Shown in pieces: positions 24,768 through 33,542 of a DNA stretch of 50,700 nucleotides. Made by a program: the position numbers and the translations under genes. This DNA is from DAISIK01 sp036822055. Its GTDB lineage: Bacteria > Verrucomicrobiota > Verrucomicrobiia > Opitutales > Puniceicoccaceae. The notes below the pieces were generated by a model that saw nothing but the letters and a program-made list of their open reading frames with translations, was not told the origin of the DNA and searched no databases. The DNA lies in contig DAISIK010000018.1 in assembly GCA_036822055.1 (NCBI GenBank), positions 1-50,700 of the forward strand, read 5' to 3'. The stretch's first letter is position 1; every line of letters begins with the position of its first letter.

Positions 24768-24927
24768 AAAGGGGATTGGTTTGGCAGGTGGACCGGGTTT
24801 TGGTCGCGCGGTGGCTGCTCGCGAGAGCGTGGCTGGGGACGATTGGATGGAAAGTCCTTTTCTGGCTGCCGGACCGGAAGAAGGTTTAGGCTCGTCGGAG
24901 GGGGCGCCCGGGGCGTACAAAAGGCGG

Positions 24928-25908
24928 ATGGAACTCATCGCATCGCTGGAGTGGCTCCGGGTGACTTTCCCGTGGATTTATGGGGCCTTCGCCTTTGTTT
25001 TTGGAGCGTCGATCGGAAGCTTCCTAAACGTTTGCATCTACCGGATTCCGGCGGGTATTTCGATTATTCATCCGGGGTCGCGCTGCCCTCATTGCGGGAC
25101 ACCAATCCGCTGGTACGACAATCTCCCGATCATCGGCTGGCTTCGTTTGAAGGGCAAAGCTCGTTGCTGTGGGGCACCGATCTCGGTTCGTTATCCGGCG
25201 GTGGAGGCCCTGACGGGGGCTCTCATAGCCACGGTTTTGCTGCAACATCCGTTTCCGCTCTCCCTGATCTGGGTGACTTTCGTGGCCATTTTGGTGGTGG
25301 TTACCTTCATCGATTTGGATCATCTCATCATTCCAGACCGGTTTTCGATCGGAGGGACCTTTTTGTTCCTTTTCCTGAGCCTGATCGCCCCGCAAATTCA
25401 TGGAATCGGACCATACGCGATGGATGCCAGTTTTGAGGCTGGAGTACGGGCCTTGGTGGGAGTGGCGGTAGGGACGGCTACGGTTTGCTGGATCTCGATG
25501 ATTGGTGAGGCGATCCTGAACAAGCCTGCAATGGGGCAGGGCGATTACAAGCTGATGGGCCTGATTGGAGCAGCGCTCGGTTGGGAGGGGGCCCTCTTCT
25601 CGATTTTTGGGGGCGCCTTTATCGGGACTGTGATTCTCCTGCCGGTACTTTTGCTTCAAAGGAAGGAAGACGCGGCGACCGAGACCTCGGGACCGTCCGG
25701 GGGTGCCACGGAAGAGCCGGGCAACGATGAAGAGGGAGTGAACGGCGAGGAAGAAGATGACTACGGACCGGAGCCGCTAGGTTTTGGGGCCAAAGTGCCT
25801 TTTGGGCCAATGCTGGCCGGGGGGGCTCTTCTCTACCTTCTGTTTTTGAAGGAGTGGGTGGATCAGTATTTTGAGGACGCGGCGGAAGCTCTGAAGTTTT
25901 TTCTCTAA
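24928..25908 (+). CDS. Prepilin peptidase (A24 family, PilD/GspO-like)
   Basis: About 326 residues from ATG 24928. GASIGSFLNVCIYRIP is the classic N-terminal signature. A cytoplasmic cysteine domain follows: CPHCGTPIRWYDNLPIIGWL, then a second half reading CCG where CxxC is normal. Catalytic aspartates sit in FIDLDHLIIPD and GQGDYKLMGLIGAALGW. About eight membrane segments. An unusual acidic, glycine-rich loop (around residues 250-290, EEGVNGEEEDDYGPE) precedes the last segments. It cleaves and may N-methylate type IV prepilins. No pilus or secretion genes are in the window. Confidence 0.9.
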   Translation: MELIASLEWLRVTFPWIYGAFAFVFGASIGSFLNVCIYRIPAGISIIHPGSRCPHCGTPIRWYDNLPIIGWLRLKGKARCCGAPISVRYPAVEALTGALIATVLLQHPFPLSLIWVTFVAILVVVTFIDLDHLIIPDRFSIGGTFLFLFLSLIAPQIHGIGPYAMDASFEAGVRALVGVAVGTATVCWISMIGEAILNKPAMGQGDYKLMGLIGAALGWEGALFSIFGGAFIGTVILLPVLLLQRKEDAATETSGPSGGATEEPGNDEEGVNGEEEDDYGPEPLGFGAKVPFGPMLAGGALLYLLFLKEWVDQYFEDAAEALKFFL

Positions 25909-26041
25909 GGGGGCTGTCGACCAGATCGTTGCCGAGGCTTTGCGGGTGCGGGCGATCAAGTGGCGAGGGCTGCTCTGCCCTATTGACGCGGCACGGGGCG
26001 GCAGCGACGAGAATCAGAGGCTGGGAATCAAGCGAGGTAGC

Positions 26042-26665
26042 CTACCAACCGACGCGATTGCCCGAGCCCTGTTTGGTGATCTGTTTTTCGTTTTCCCAGA
26101 CGGCCAAACCAGTGGGAATCTCGGTGAGGGAGAGTTGGAAAATGTAGGTTGTTTGTTTGGTCTTGCGGATGGTGCCAGCCTCGGCGCGGTCCTCTATGAT
26201 CCGTCCAGAGAGTGACCAGTAGGGGCGGGCCTCGGCCCGGGCTTCGGGTGCTTCGGTGAAGCGGGCAAACTCGGCCTGATCTCGGGCGAGGGGATCCTCA
26301 GCGGTCCCACCCAGTCCAGTGGTGGTGGTGGTGAAGACGGAGCCACTTTGGTTGAGAGCCACCCGGATCTTCTTGGTTAGCATGTTGGTATCCAACTGCT
26401 GCCGGGTATTGTTCACGATCTGGCTGATGGCCATGACCGAGGGCTGCTGCGGAGCGCGGGAAAGGGCCCCGGAGCTGAGAAGGTTGGCGACCATCTCATC
26501 GGCTGCCTGGTTGAAGTCCTGGATGTTGATCTTGTCGAGGCTGACGATGGTTTCATTTCCCTGGGGGTCGACGTAGATGGCGCGGTTGCAGCCAGCCAGG
26601 GTGACGACCAAGGCGAGGGGGGCGAGCAAGCGGGCGAACGAAGAGCGGAGTGGAAGCGTATTCAT
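26042..26665 (-). CDS. lpoB: LpoB-like penicillin-binding-protein activator lipoprotein
   Basis: 207 residues. Lipoprotein signal with lipobox LAGC (Cys26), then YVDPQGNETIVSLDKINIQD and FNQAADEMVANLLSSGAL, the LpoB pattern, ending in a strand-rich domain (YWSLSGRIIEDRAEAG, TTYIFQLSLTEIPTGLAVWE). LpoB-type outer-membrane lipoproteins reach through the periplasm to stimulate class A PBPs. Last gene of the minus-strand envelope cluster, 39 bp after the YcfL-like gene, an order shared with the ycfL-lpoB pair of E. coli. Confidence 0.85.
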   Translation of the reverse strand: MNTLPLRSSFARLLAPLALVVTLAGCNRAIYVDPQGNETIVSLDKINIQDFNQAADEMVANLLSSGALSRAPQQPSVMAISQIVNNTRQQLDTNMLTKKIRVALNQSGSVFTTTTTGLGGTAEDPLARDQAEFARFTEAPEARAEARPYWSLSGRIIEDRAEAGTIRKTKQTTYIFQLSLTEIPTGLAVWENEKQITKQGSGNRVGW

Positions 26666-26704
26666 AAATTGGTGACGTGGTGGTTGGCAGGCAGGTTCAA
26701 AGGA

Positions 26705-27133
26705 TTATTTCTCGAGCAACTTCCAGCGGCTGCGTTCGAGAACCTTGAAGCGAAAGTCGACGACTCGCGGATTGGGAGCCACGCCCGCGACGGCAGTCCG
26801 GTCGCCGCCAGCGAGGCGGAGTTGCTTCCAGACGGCTGGAGGAGAGGTGACCTCAAAGCCGTTGGCCTCGATCCATTGAAACTGATACACATAGCTCCGG
26901 GTGCGGCTGCTGGTGCTCTCGAGGGAAACCTGGATGCGGAGAAATTCCCCTGAATTGTCCTCGGCGACCTGAACAATGGCCAGACGATCGGCGAGGCTGG
27001 GATCCTTTTCGATGCGGATATCGTTAACGACGGCGGGACGAGCCCTTGGCTCGGCTCGTTCGGAGCGGTTGACAGTTTTGCAGCCGCTCAGGGTGAAAGC
27101 GACGAGTAGGAGAGCGACGAAGGATTGTTTCAT
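26705..27133 (-). CDS. ycfL: YcfL-like (DUF1425) lipoprotein
   Basis: 142 residues. Lipobox LSGC (Cys18). DUF1425/YcfL features: LAIVQVAEDNSGEFLRIQVS, YVYQFQWIEANGFEV and PPAVWKQLRLAGGDR. YcfL is a small outer-membrane lipoprotein of unknown biochemical role that is encoded beside lpoB. The spacing (2 bp after the COG3014 gene, 39 bp before lpoB) supports one transcript. Confidence 0.82.
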   Translation of the reverse strand: MKQSFVALLLVAFTLSGCKTVNRSERAEPRARPAVVNDIRIEKDPSLADRLAIVQVAEDNSGEFLRIQVSLESTSSRTRSYVYQFQWIEANGFEVTSPPAVWKQLRLAGGDRTAVAGVAPNPRVVDFRFKVLERSRWKLLEK

Positions 27134-27135
27134 GA

Positions 27136-28533
27136 TTAGCGAACGAGGGGAAATTGATGAATGTTGAGGGGAGCATCCCGGGACGGTGCTTGGATGTAGA
27201 CTAGATGATGTCGGGATGGTTCCAGTTGAAGACGGATGGGACTGCCAAAGGTGTCTTCGATAAACATGAGATTGTCATCGGGACGGGGGAAGGAAGCAAT
27301 CTGGATTTGTTTGGGTAGAGTAGACCAACTGCGGAGGTCGGCCTGGTTCATGGAATATTGATAGAACAGGCCGCTGAGGAGAACGAGGCTTTTCACGGCC
27401 TCGCTCTGGTCGGAGACACTCTTCTGGATTCCGTATTGGAGGGCGGCTTTGGCGAGTCCGGAGATCAGCGCCCGGGTGAAGATTACCGGGTAGGAGTCGC
27501 TGAATTCGGTGGCAATGATGGAATCGACATCGGCGAGGAGTTCGGTTTGGAAGGTTCCTTCAGCGGTGCGGAGGGTGAGGTAAGGTCGGTAAGAGGAATT
27601 GAAGGAGAGGGTGGGGAGAGCGATGCCAAAGTAGGGGACCGAATCGCTAAAGAGGAAAAAGGGAATGTCGATAATTTCGGCCACCCGGATGGGAGCGCTG
27701 CCAGTTTCGAAGACCACGTAGACGAGGGGCTTTTCGGAGGGACCACGAGCTTTGCTGGCACGTTCAAAGTCTTGCCGAACGGCCTTGTTTTTGGGGACCA
27801 TGTCGCTCAGGCGCTCGAAGGATTTACGTGCCCGTTCGAGATCCGAGGCGTCGGCACCGAGGTTTAGGAAAAAGAGGCCATCGAGCCAGACGGAGAACGG
27901 ATTGACGTAGGGAGCATAGACCCGATAGGGCTCCAAGTGCTTGAGCCGGGTGTCGTAGATGCCTTGGATCTCGGGCTGTTGAAGGGCCTTCTCAGCGCCC
28001 GGTTGGTCTGCGGCATTCAGCTGGGCAGTGGCTGCCTCGATCTGTTTGCGGTTCTCCTGGACGGCCCTCTGTTCCCAAAAATAACTGTTGTTGAGGGCTA
28101 CCCGGGCGGCAGGCGCATCGCCGAGGGCGAGGTAGTTGAGGGCATTGAAGGCAGCAGCGAAGATGCGATCGTAGGCGCGACCGGTGTAGGGAATCTGGGC
28201 CGGGTTGGATACAATGCCGCTCCCGAGACTGGAGATCCGTAGATCGGGGCCGAAGTCATCCCTGGAGAAGGTGGCATTGATATTTTCGAAGACGGCACTG
28301 CTGGCGGCAAATTGACCGTCGGCCCGGAGAGCTGCCCCCTGTTCGAGGCGGAGGAGGATGCGGTCGCGATCCGGTCCATGTTTTTCAGCCAGGCCGGATG
28401 CGGCACGGGCGGCGGCGGTAGTGTCTCCAGCCCGCCAATACTGGCGCATGGCCGCAGTTTCCGTGGTGTAGGACGCACAACCTCCGGCGAGGAGCAGCAC
28501 GGTGAGGATGAGAAGAGGCTGGCGAGCAAACAT
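27136..28533 (-). CDS. COG3014-family lipoprotein
   Basis: 465 residues. Signal with lipobox LAGGC (Cys19). The N-terminal half is helical and TPR-like (MRQYWRAGDTTAAARAASGL, then AYDRIFAAAFNALNYLALGD and ARVALNNSYFWEQRAVQENR). The C-terminal half is strand-rich with PLVYVVFETGSAPIRVAEI. This arrangement matches COG3014, lipoproteins often found next to ycfL and lpoB. The function is unknown. Inferred role: part of an envelope complex linked to peptidoglycan synthesis. Confidence 0.8.
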   Translation of the reverse strand: MFARQPLLILTVLLLAGGCASYTTETAAMRQYWRAGDTTAAARAASGLAEKHGPDRDRILLRLEQGAALRADGQFAASSAVFENINATFSRDDFGPDLRISSLGSGIVSNPAQIPYTGRAYDRIFAAAFNALNYLALGDAPAARVALNNSYFWEQRAVQENRKQIEAATAQLNAADQPGAEKALQQPEIQGIYDTRLKHLEPYRVYAPYVNPFSVWLDGLFFLNLGADASDLERARKSFERLSDMVPKNKAVRQDFERASKARGPSEKPLVYVVFETGSAPIRVAEIIDIPFFLFSDSVPYFGIALPTLSFNSSYRPYLTLRTAEGTFQTELLADVDSIIATEFSDSYPVIFTRALISGLAKAALQYGIQKSVSDQSEAVKSLVLLSGLFYQYSMNQADLRSWSTLPKQIQIASFPRPDDNLMFIEDTFGSPIRLQLEPSRHHLVYIQAPSRDAPLNIHQFPLVR

Positions 28534-28608
28534 CTCAGGACGGGGCGGGAGGGGGCTGTTTCGGAAGAGGGTGCCCCGATGGATTCCCGAAGGGAAAAGG
28601 CAAAAGGA

Positions 28609-29496
28609 TCAAGGCTGACGCCGAAGGATCTGCAGCTTGTCGATCCCGAGGTCCTCAACGACGGCAGCCTGGGAGAACTTGGGAAGGACCCGGGTAATCC
28701 GGACCGTGCCAACCTCGATCTCATTACTTCCGAGAACTTCGCCGGTATCGGGGTCGACGAGATCTTCGCCAGCGGCAAATACCTTCCATATTTGGCCGAC
28801 GGATACATCGGTCCCGTCCCCGCGGTTGATGGTGACGACCTTGTCATTGACGGCGAGGATCCGGGCGGGAAAGAGGACCTCGACGGTTCGGTCGGTGACT
28901 TTCTGGGCCATCTCGTTGCTGAGGAGCAGGAGGAGGTTGTCGGAGAGATCACCCGTGGTGGTGGACTGGTAGGCTGGCTCGTTGCGGATGTTTTTCTCGT
29001 CGATGGTGAGGTTGGCGGATTCGAGGAGGCGACCGGTGCTCGTGTCATAGATTTTGGCCACGGCAGAGAGGCGGACAATGCGCTTGGTGGCCTCGCGACC
29101 AATGGCTTCGAAGCGGGCCGTTTCCTCATAATTCTGAAAATCGGTGACTGTGGTGAGGACGAGGTACTGCACTCCGGCTACCTGGAAGGAGCGGGCAGCG
29201 TTTGGATCGTTGGCATCGACGTTTCCCGAGGCGCTAAATTGCTGCTCGGCAATAAGTGGAGCGAGGTCGCTGCGGGCGATCAGATCAAACTTGCGGGTGT
29301 TTTGGAATCGATCAATCAGGGTGCTGTCGAGCGATTCGACGACGCGGTTGAGGTCGGCACGGGCACCCTCTTTGAAGGCGGCATTGGTGACCGATTGGTT
29401 CACCTCCACCGGTCCGACCCCGAGGGTCAGTTTCTGGGCGGAAAGGAGGGACGGGAGGAGGAGAAGAAGGGAGAGCGGGATGAAGTTCTTTTTCAT
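28609..29496 (-). CDS. CsgG-like periplasmic or outer-membrane protein
   Basis: 295 residues. Cleavable signal (FIPLSLLLLLPSLLSAQ) without a lipobox cysteine. CsgG-fold features: LIDRFQNTRKFDLIARSDLA, VQYLVLTTVTDFQNYEETA, AKIYDTSTGRLLESANLTI. The C-terminal third has an added beta domain (VTINRGDGTDVSVGQIWKV, DPDTGEVLGS), similar to the tail of FlgT-like proteins. Without the lipidated cysteine and pore loops it is unlikely to be a curli pore. It more likely acts as a structural or activator protein of the cluster. Confidence 0.78.
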   Translation of the reverse strand: MKKNFIPLSLLLLLPSLLSAQKLTLGVGPVEVNQSVTNAAFKEGARADLNRVVESLDSTLIDRFQNTRKFDLIARSDLAPLIAEQQFSASGNVDANDPNAARSFQVAGVQYLVLTTVTDFQNYEETARFEAIGREATKRIVRLSAVAKIYDTSTGRLLESANLTIDEKNIRNEPAYQSTTTGDLSDNLLLLLSNEMAQKVTDRTVEVLFPARILAVNDKVVTINRGDGTDVSVGQIWKVFAAGEDLVDPDTGEVLGSNEIEVGTVRITRVLPKFSQAAVVEDLGIDKLQILRRQP

Positions 29497-29529
29497 GGCT
29501 GGAGTGAAGCTTGGAAGCGGATAGGTGGG

Positions 29530-30654
29530 TTAGTTTTCGATATTCCCCTGGAGGGTTCGGTTTTCGTTTTTAATGGTGATTCCCTCGTCGGTTTCGACGC
29601 GGACATCGTAGCGAATGCCGCTCTGGCGGAGGCGCTCGGCATCGCCTTCGAGGCGTTTCACCTCAGCATCGGTAAGGACCCGTTCGCTGCGGAGGCTCTC
29701 GAGGAAGGCAGCTTGTTGAACGTACCGCTGGAGACCTTCTTCGCTAAAGTCGAGCCTGACCTCGAGGGTCTGGCCGTCGAAAATATTGACCTGGCGGTTC
29801 CAGTCTTTGAAGCCTTCCCGGGTGAGGCGGACCCGGTGGACGCCGGGAGCGATTTGGAGACGCCCGGGGGCGCTTCCAACCACCAATCCATCCACCTCGA
29901 CTGAAACGCCAAGTGGCTGGGCGGCTTCGCTTTGCCCGGTGGCCACAACCTCACCACTTTTGGTTCGGACGACTACCGGGACGCTGGTATCCTGGACGCT
30001 GATGACAAAGTCCACAGTGGCGAGAGCGGTCTTGGGGGATAGAGGTGAGGATTCGAGGGCCTTGATCCGGGCCTCGAGGCGATCGGAAAGGAGTTCGGCG
30101 GCATCCCCAATGAGACCGCTTTGAACGTCGGAGATGCTGGTAACGAGGGCAGAATCCTGGCGGAAGACCCGAGAGGCCGTTTCGGTGGCCCCTCCGACGG
30201 TGGTTCCCGAGGAGGCACCGAGCAGGCGGGCAGAAACCCGGAGCTTAACGGATTCATTGCGGTTGTTGATGCCGTAGCCCTGGTAGTTCTTGGTCTCCGC
30301 GTCGATGGCGAGGAGGCTGGCGATGATCAGGTAATCTGCACCGACGTTGCGAGCCAGTTGGACGGCGGAGGAATTCTCGCGCAGGGCGCGATCGAGGTCC
30401 TCCTCCGGGTTGCTGGAAACCTCGAGGGCTTCAACAAGATCTTCAGGAGTGAGCACGGCAAATCCGGCGGCCCCGAAGCGGGCGGCGAGTTGGTCGCTAA
30501 ATTGTTGGGACGCACTGGAGTCCAATCCGCTAGCCCGGTTTTCGACGAGGAGGGCAAGCTTGGGTTGGGAGGGAGAGGGGGCGGACGGCTGAGCTCCTAC
30601 GCTTTGACCGATAAGGAACGATAGACAGAGGGAAGAGAGGATAATCCGTTTCAT
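29530..30654 (-). CDS. PEGA-domain protein with a CsgG-like N-terminus
   Basis: 374 residues. Signal peptide (IILSSLCLSFLIGQSVGAQ). Residues about 30-200 follow a CsgG/LpoB-like pattern (LALLVENRASGLDSSASQQF, VGADYLIIASLLAIDAET). A PEGA carbohydrate/peptidoglycan-associated domain occupies about 247-304 (SVEVDGLVVGSAPGRLQIAP, HRVRLTREGFKDW), then a coiled C-terminus rich in Glu/Arg. First gene of the minus-strand envelope cluster, 33 bp before the CsgG-like gene. The PEGA domain suggests surface or cell-wall contact. Confidence 0.8.
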   Translation of the reverse strand: MKRIILSSLCLSFLIGQSVGAQPSAPSPSQPKLALLVENRASGLDSSASQQFSDQLAARFGAAGFAVLTPEDLVEALEVSSNPEEDLDRALRENSSAVQLARNVGADYLIIASLLAIDAETKNYQGYGINNRNESVKLRVSARLLGASSGTTVGGATETASRVFRQDSALVTSISDVQSGLIGDAAELLSDRLEARIKALESSPLSPKTALATVDFVISVQDTSVPVVVRTKSGEVVATGQSEAAQPLGVSVEVDGLVVGSAPGRLQIAPGVHRVRLTREGFKDWNRQVNIFDGQTLEVRLDFSEEGLQRYVQQAAFLESLRSERVLTDAEVKRLEGDAERLRQSGIRYDVRVETDEGITIKNENRTLQGNIEN

Positions 30655-30902
30655 GGGCAGGGTCGCTGAAGGTTAATACGATAGGATATTAATTGGCAGA
30701 CAGCAGCAAATTGAATTTGTGCTGGAAAACTTTCGGCGGTCGGGTGCGACCGGTAGACCGGGGAATGGGATGGTGAGGGCAGGCGAAAGGGCCAACCTCC
30801 CTGAGAGGGGATTGCATAATTGATTTGGGCACGGATTTCTTTTACCGAAGTCGGGGATAGGTTGGACAAGCTGGATGGGTTGGGAAAATAGTAAACCTTG
30901 AT

Positions 30903-31925
30903 ATGAACGATTCGACCCATCGTCTATTCCCGGAGCCCGAGATTCGCATGCGTCGCCTGAGGAATGAGCCTTTGGTGAGGGCCATGCTGAGGGAGACGAC
31001 CTATTCGCTGAGTAACCTCGTGTTACCGATCTTCGTGCACGGGGGCACGGAGCATGAGCCGGTGCCATCGATGCCGGGGGTGGAGAGGGTACCGTTGAAT
31101 GGGCTGGCAAAATTGGTGACCGAGGTTTACCAGCTCGGCCTGCCGGCGGTGGCGCTTTTCCCGGTAGTGGAACCGGCAAAGAAAGGTCCAGGGGCAGAGG
31201 AGGCGGTTAACCGGGACAGCTTGATCTGTCAGGCGATTGGGTTGGTTCGGGCGACCGTACCAGAGCTTATCGTGATTGCCGACCTAGCCCTCGACCCCTA
31301 CACGGACCACGGGCACGACGGGATCTTGTCTGAGGATGGAGGGCGGGTATTGAATGATGCGACGGTTGAAGTGCTCTGCAGCATGGCGGTGGTTCAGGCC
31401 GAAGCGGGGGCGCAGTGGGTGGCGCCCTCGGATATGATGGACGGACGGGTCAGAGCAATCCGCGAGAGGCTGAATCGTAGTGGTTTTTTGGATACAGTAA
31501 TTCTGGCCTATTCAGCCAAGTTCAACAGTGGCTACTACGGACCTTTTCGGGAGGCAGTGGGAAGTGGCCGGATGGGCGGACCGTATCTGGACAAAGGGGG
31601 CTATCAACTGGATCCGGGGAACCGGCGGGAAGCATTGCGAGAGGCGATGCTTGACGCTGTAGAGGGGGCCGATCTTTTGATGGTCAAGCCGGCTGGACCC
31701 TACCTAGATGTGATCCGCGACCTAAGGGAACGAACCGAGTTGCCGATCGCCGCCTACCAGGTATCGGGGGAGTATGCGCAGATTGTGGCGGCGGCTGAGC
31801 GGGGTTGGCTCGATCGGAAGCGAGTAAGGGACGAGGCCCTCTTGGGAATTCGACGAGCGGGGGCAGATCTGATTTTGACCTACTTTGCGCTCGAGATCGC
31901 TCGCGAGTGGGCGGGGACCTACTGA
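30903..31925 (+). CDS. hemB: Delta-aminolevulinic acid dehydratase (porphobilinogen synthase)
   Basis: 340 residues. Condenses two 5-aminolevulinates to porphobilinogen in heme synthesis. Active-site lysines in SAKFNSGYYGPFREA (Lys206) and LMVKPAGPYLDV (Lys262). The metal loop reads DLALDPYTDHGHDG (127-140), with aspartates where zinc enzymes have cysteines, which predicts a magnesium-dependent rather than zinc enzyme. WVAPSDMMDGRV is conserved. Transcribed alone, divergent from the envelope cluster across 248 bp. Confidence 0.96.
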   Translation: MNDSTHRLFPEPEIRMRRLRNEPLVRAMLRETTYSLSNLVLPIFVHGGTEHEPVPSMPGVERVPLNGLAKLVTEVYQLGLPAVALFPVVEPAKKGPGAEEAVNRDSLICQAIGLVRATVPELIVIADLALDPYTDHGHDGILSEDGGRVLNDATVEVLCSMAVVQAEAGAQWVAPSDMMDGRVRAIRERLNRSGFLDTVILAYSAKFNSGYYGPFREAVGSGRMGGPYLDKGGYQLDPGNRREALREAMLDAVEGADLLMVKPAGPYLDVIRDLRERTELPIAAYQVSGEYAQIVAAAERGWLDRKRVRDEALLGIRRAGADLILTYFALEIAREWAGTY

Positions 31926-31968
31926 GGAGTTTCCAGACAGTGGGCCCGACGGGGCGGAACTACCCCGC

Positions 31969-33315
31969 TCAGTTCCTTTTACCAGCGAGGGCACCCTCGC
32001 TGGGAGCAGTGGTGGAGGCCGGGGCGAGATCAGCGTCCGTGGAGCTGCCTGCGAGGAGGTCGGCAAATCGATGGCGGTGGATGTTGCGGCGCAACCAGTC
32101 GAGAGCTTCGTTTACGGCGCGCATCTTGACGGAGGCGCGGGAAGCTCGGTGGTAGAGGCGCCTGCTCCAGACCCCTGATGGGGAAGTGGAGGCGATATAG
32201 ATGGTGCCGACAGGATTGGTAGCATCACCTCCACCGGGACCGGCAAAGCCAGTGATGGAAAGGGAGTAATCGGATGAAAAGCGCTCAGAAGCCCCGGTGG
32301 CCATCGCCACGGCGCACTCGGCACTTACGGCGCCGTGCTGCTGGAGGATGCACTCGGGGACGCCGAGAATCTCGATCTTGATCTCGTTGTTGTAGCAGAC
32401 GGCTCCACCTTTAAAGACCTTGGAGGCGCCGGGGATGTCGGTGAAGGCACTGGCGCAAAGACCACCGGTACACGATTCGGCGGTCGAGAGGGTGCGGTCC
32501 CAGCAGCGGAGCTGTTGGACGAGGACAGCAGCGAGGGGAGTCTTGCCGAAGGCGAAGAAGTCGTCCCCAAGTGAAATGCGGGCCTTCTCGGCGCACTCGG
32601 TAAGGGTTTGGGGACTGACCTTCCGGGTGAGGCGCTGGAGACGGACGTCGACGATTCCTTCGTGAGCGCAGAAGGCGAAATTGATATCGGGGTAAGTCTC
32701 AATGAGCCCGAGGAGGCGCTCTTGAACGAGGGACTCGCCAAGACCGCAGGTGCGCAACTGGAGAGCCTCAACGTCGCGGGTAACGATGCCGAGATCGCGC
32801 AGAAGGGGGACGACCCGGTGTTCGAGCATCGGCTCAAGTTCATTGGTCGGGCCGGGGAGGTTGAGGAAGACGCGACCTTCGTGTTCGGTGAAAATGCCAG
32901 GGGCAGTTCCCCAATCATTGCGCAGGGCCAAGCTTTTGCCTGGCTTGAGTGCCTGGCGCAAATTGCTGGGAGTCATGGTACGGCCGAGGGTAGCAAACCG
33001 CCCCTCGATAGCCGCACGGGAGACGGGATCCTCGACCAGAGGTTCGCCGAGAAATTTTGCTAAAGCTTCGCGGGTGCGGTCGTCGACGGTGGGGCCAAGA
33101 CCTCCAGTCGTGATGACGACGTCAGCGGCGGCGGCGGCACGTTCGATAGCCCCGGCGATAGCCTCCTCAGTATCCGGGATGGAGCAGGCATAGGTTATGG
33201 TGGCGCCGAATTGGGAGAGTTTTGACCCGAGCAGGGCGAGGTGGGAATTAACACGGATGCCGTTGAGCAGCTCATCGCCGATGTTGATGATCGCGAAGTT
33301 TGAAGAGTTGGGCAT
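31969..33315 (-). CDS. cinA: CinA-family protein (nicotinamide-nucleotide amidohydrolase)
   Basis: 448 residues from ATG 33315 (MPNSSNFAIINIGDELLNG). The N-terminal MoaB/COG1058 domain contains ITTGGLGPTVDDRTREALAK. The C-terminal PncC-like amidase domain contains STAESCTGGLCASAFTDIPG and ITGFAGPGGG. It deamidates NMN to nicotinate mononucleotide in NAD recycling, and the N-terminal domain hydrolyses ADP-ribose in characterised members. Convergent with hemB. The coding end contains a perfect 10-bp dyad, CCAGCGAGGG/CCCTCGCTGG (31982-32003), possibly acting as a shared transcript-end hairpin. Confidence 0.94.
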   Translation of the reverse strand: MPNSSNFAIINIGDELLNGIRVNSHLALLGSKLSQFGATITYACSIPDTEEAIAGAIERAAAAADVVITTGGLGPTVDDRTREALAKFLGEPLVEDPVSRAAIEGRFATLGRTMTPSNLRQALKPGKSLALRNDWGTAPGIFTEHEGRVFLNLPGPTNELEPMLEHRVVPLLRDLGIVTRDVEALQLRTCGLGESLVQERLLGLIETYPDINFAFCAHEGIVDVRLQRLTRKVSPQTLTECAEKARISLGDDFFAFGKTPLAAVLVQQLRCWDRTLSTAESCTGGLCASAFTDIPGASKVFKGGAVCYNNEIKIEILGVPECILQQHGAVSAECAVAMATGASERFSSDYSLSITGFAGPGGGDATNPVGTIYIASTSPSGVWSRRLYHRASRASVKMRAVNEALDWLRRNIHRHRFADLLAGSSTDADLAPASTTAPSEGALAGKRN

Positions 33316-33542
33316 GATGGAGGCTAAAAAGAGTTTGAAGTTTCGGGGTAGCTTAGTACGAAAAAAAGCTCCGTTTTTGTCCAGCCGCAACCGTGCAGAA
33401 GAAATTTCGGCAGGCATTCGGATCCAGCGGTTAAGGGATTCACAAGGGGAGAATAACAATGGTATTCCGGGTGGAGCGAGTGAATCCGTTTGAGAAATGC
33501 CGCCAACCGTGGATGAATGCATGATCCTTATTTCCGAAGCAA

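Noticed and set aside
28312..29904. A 530-codon plus-strand open frame
   Set aside because: It lies antisense to the COG3014, CsgG-like and PEGA genes, whose families and signal peptides are recognisable. Long antisense frames are expected at this GC content.
33316..33522. N-terminal extension of CinA
   Set aside because: The family begins at MPNSSNFAIINIGDE. The extra 69 codons are in the divergent promoter region with uvrC.
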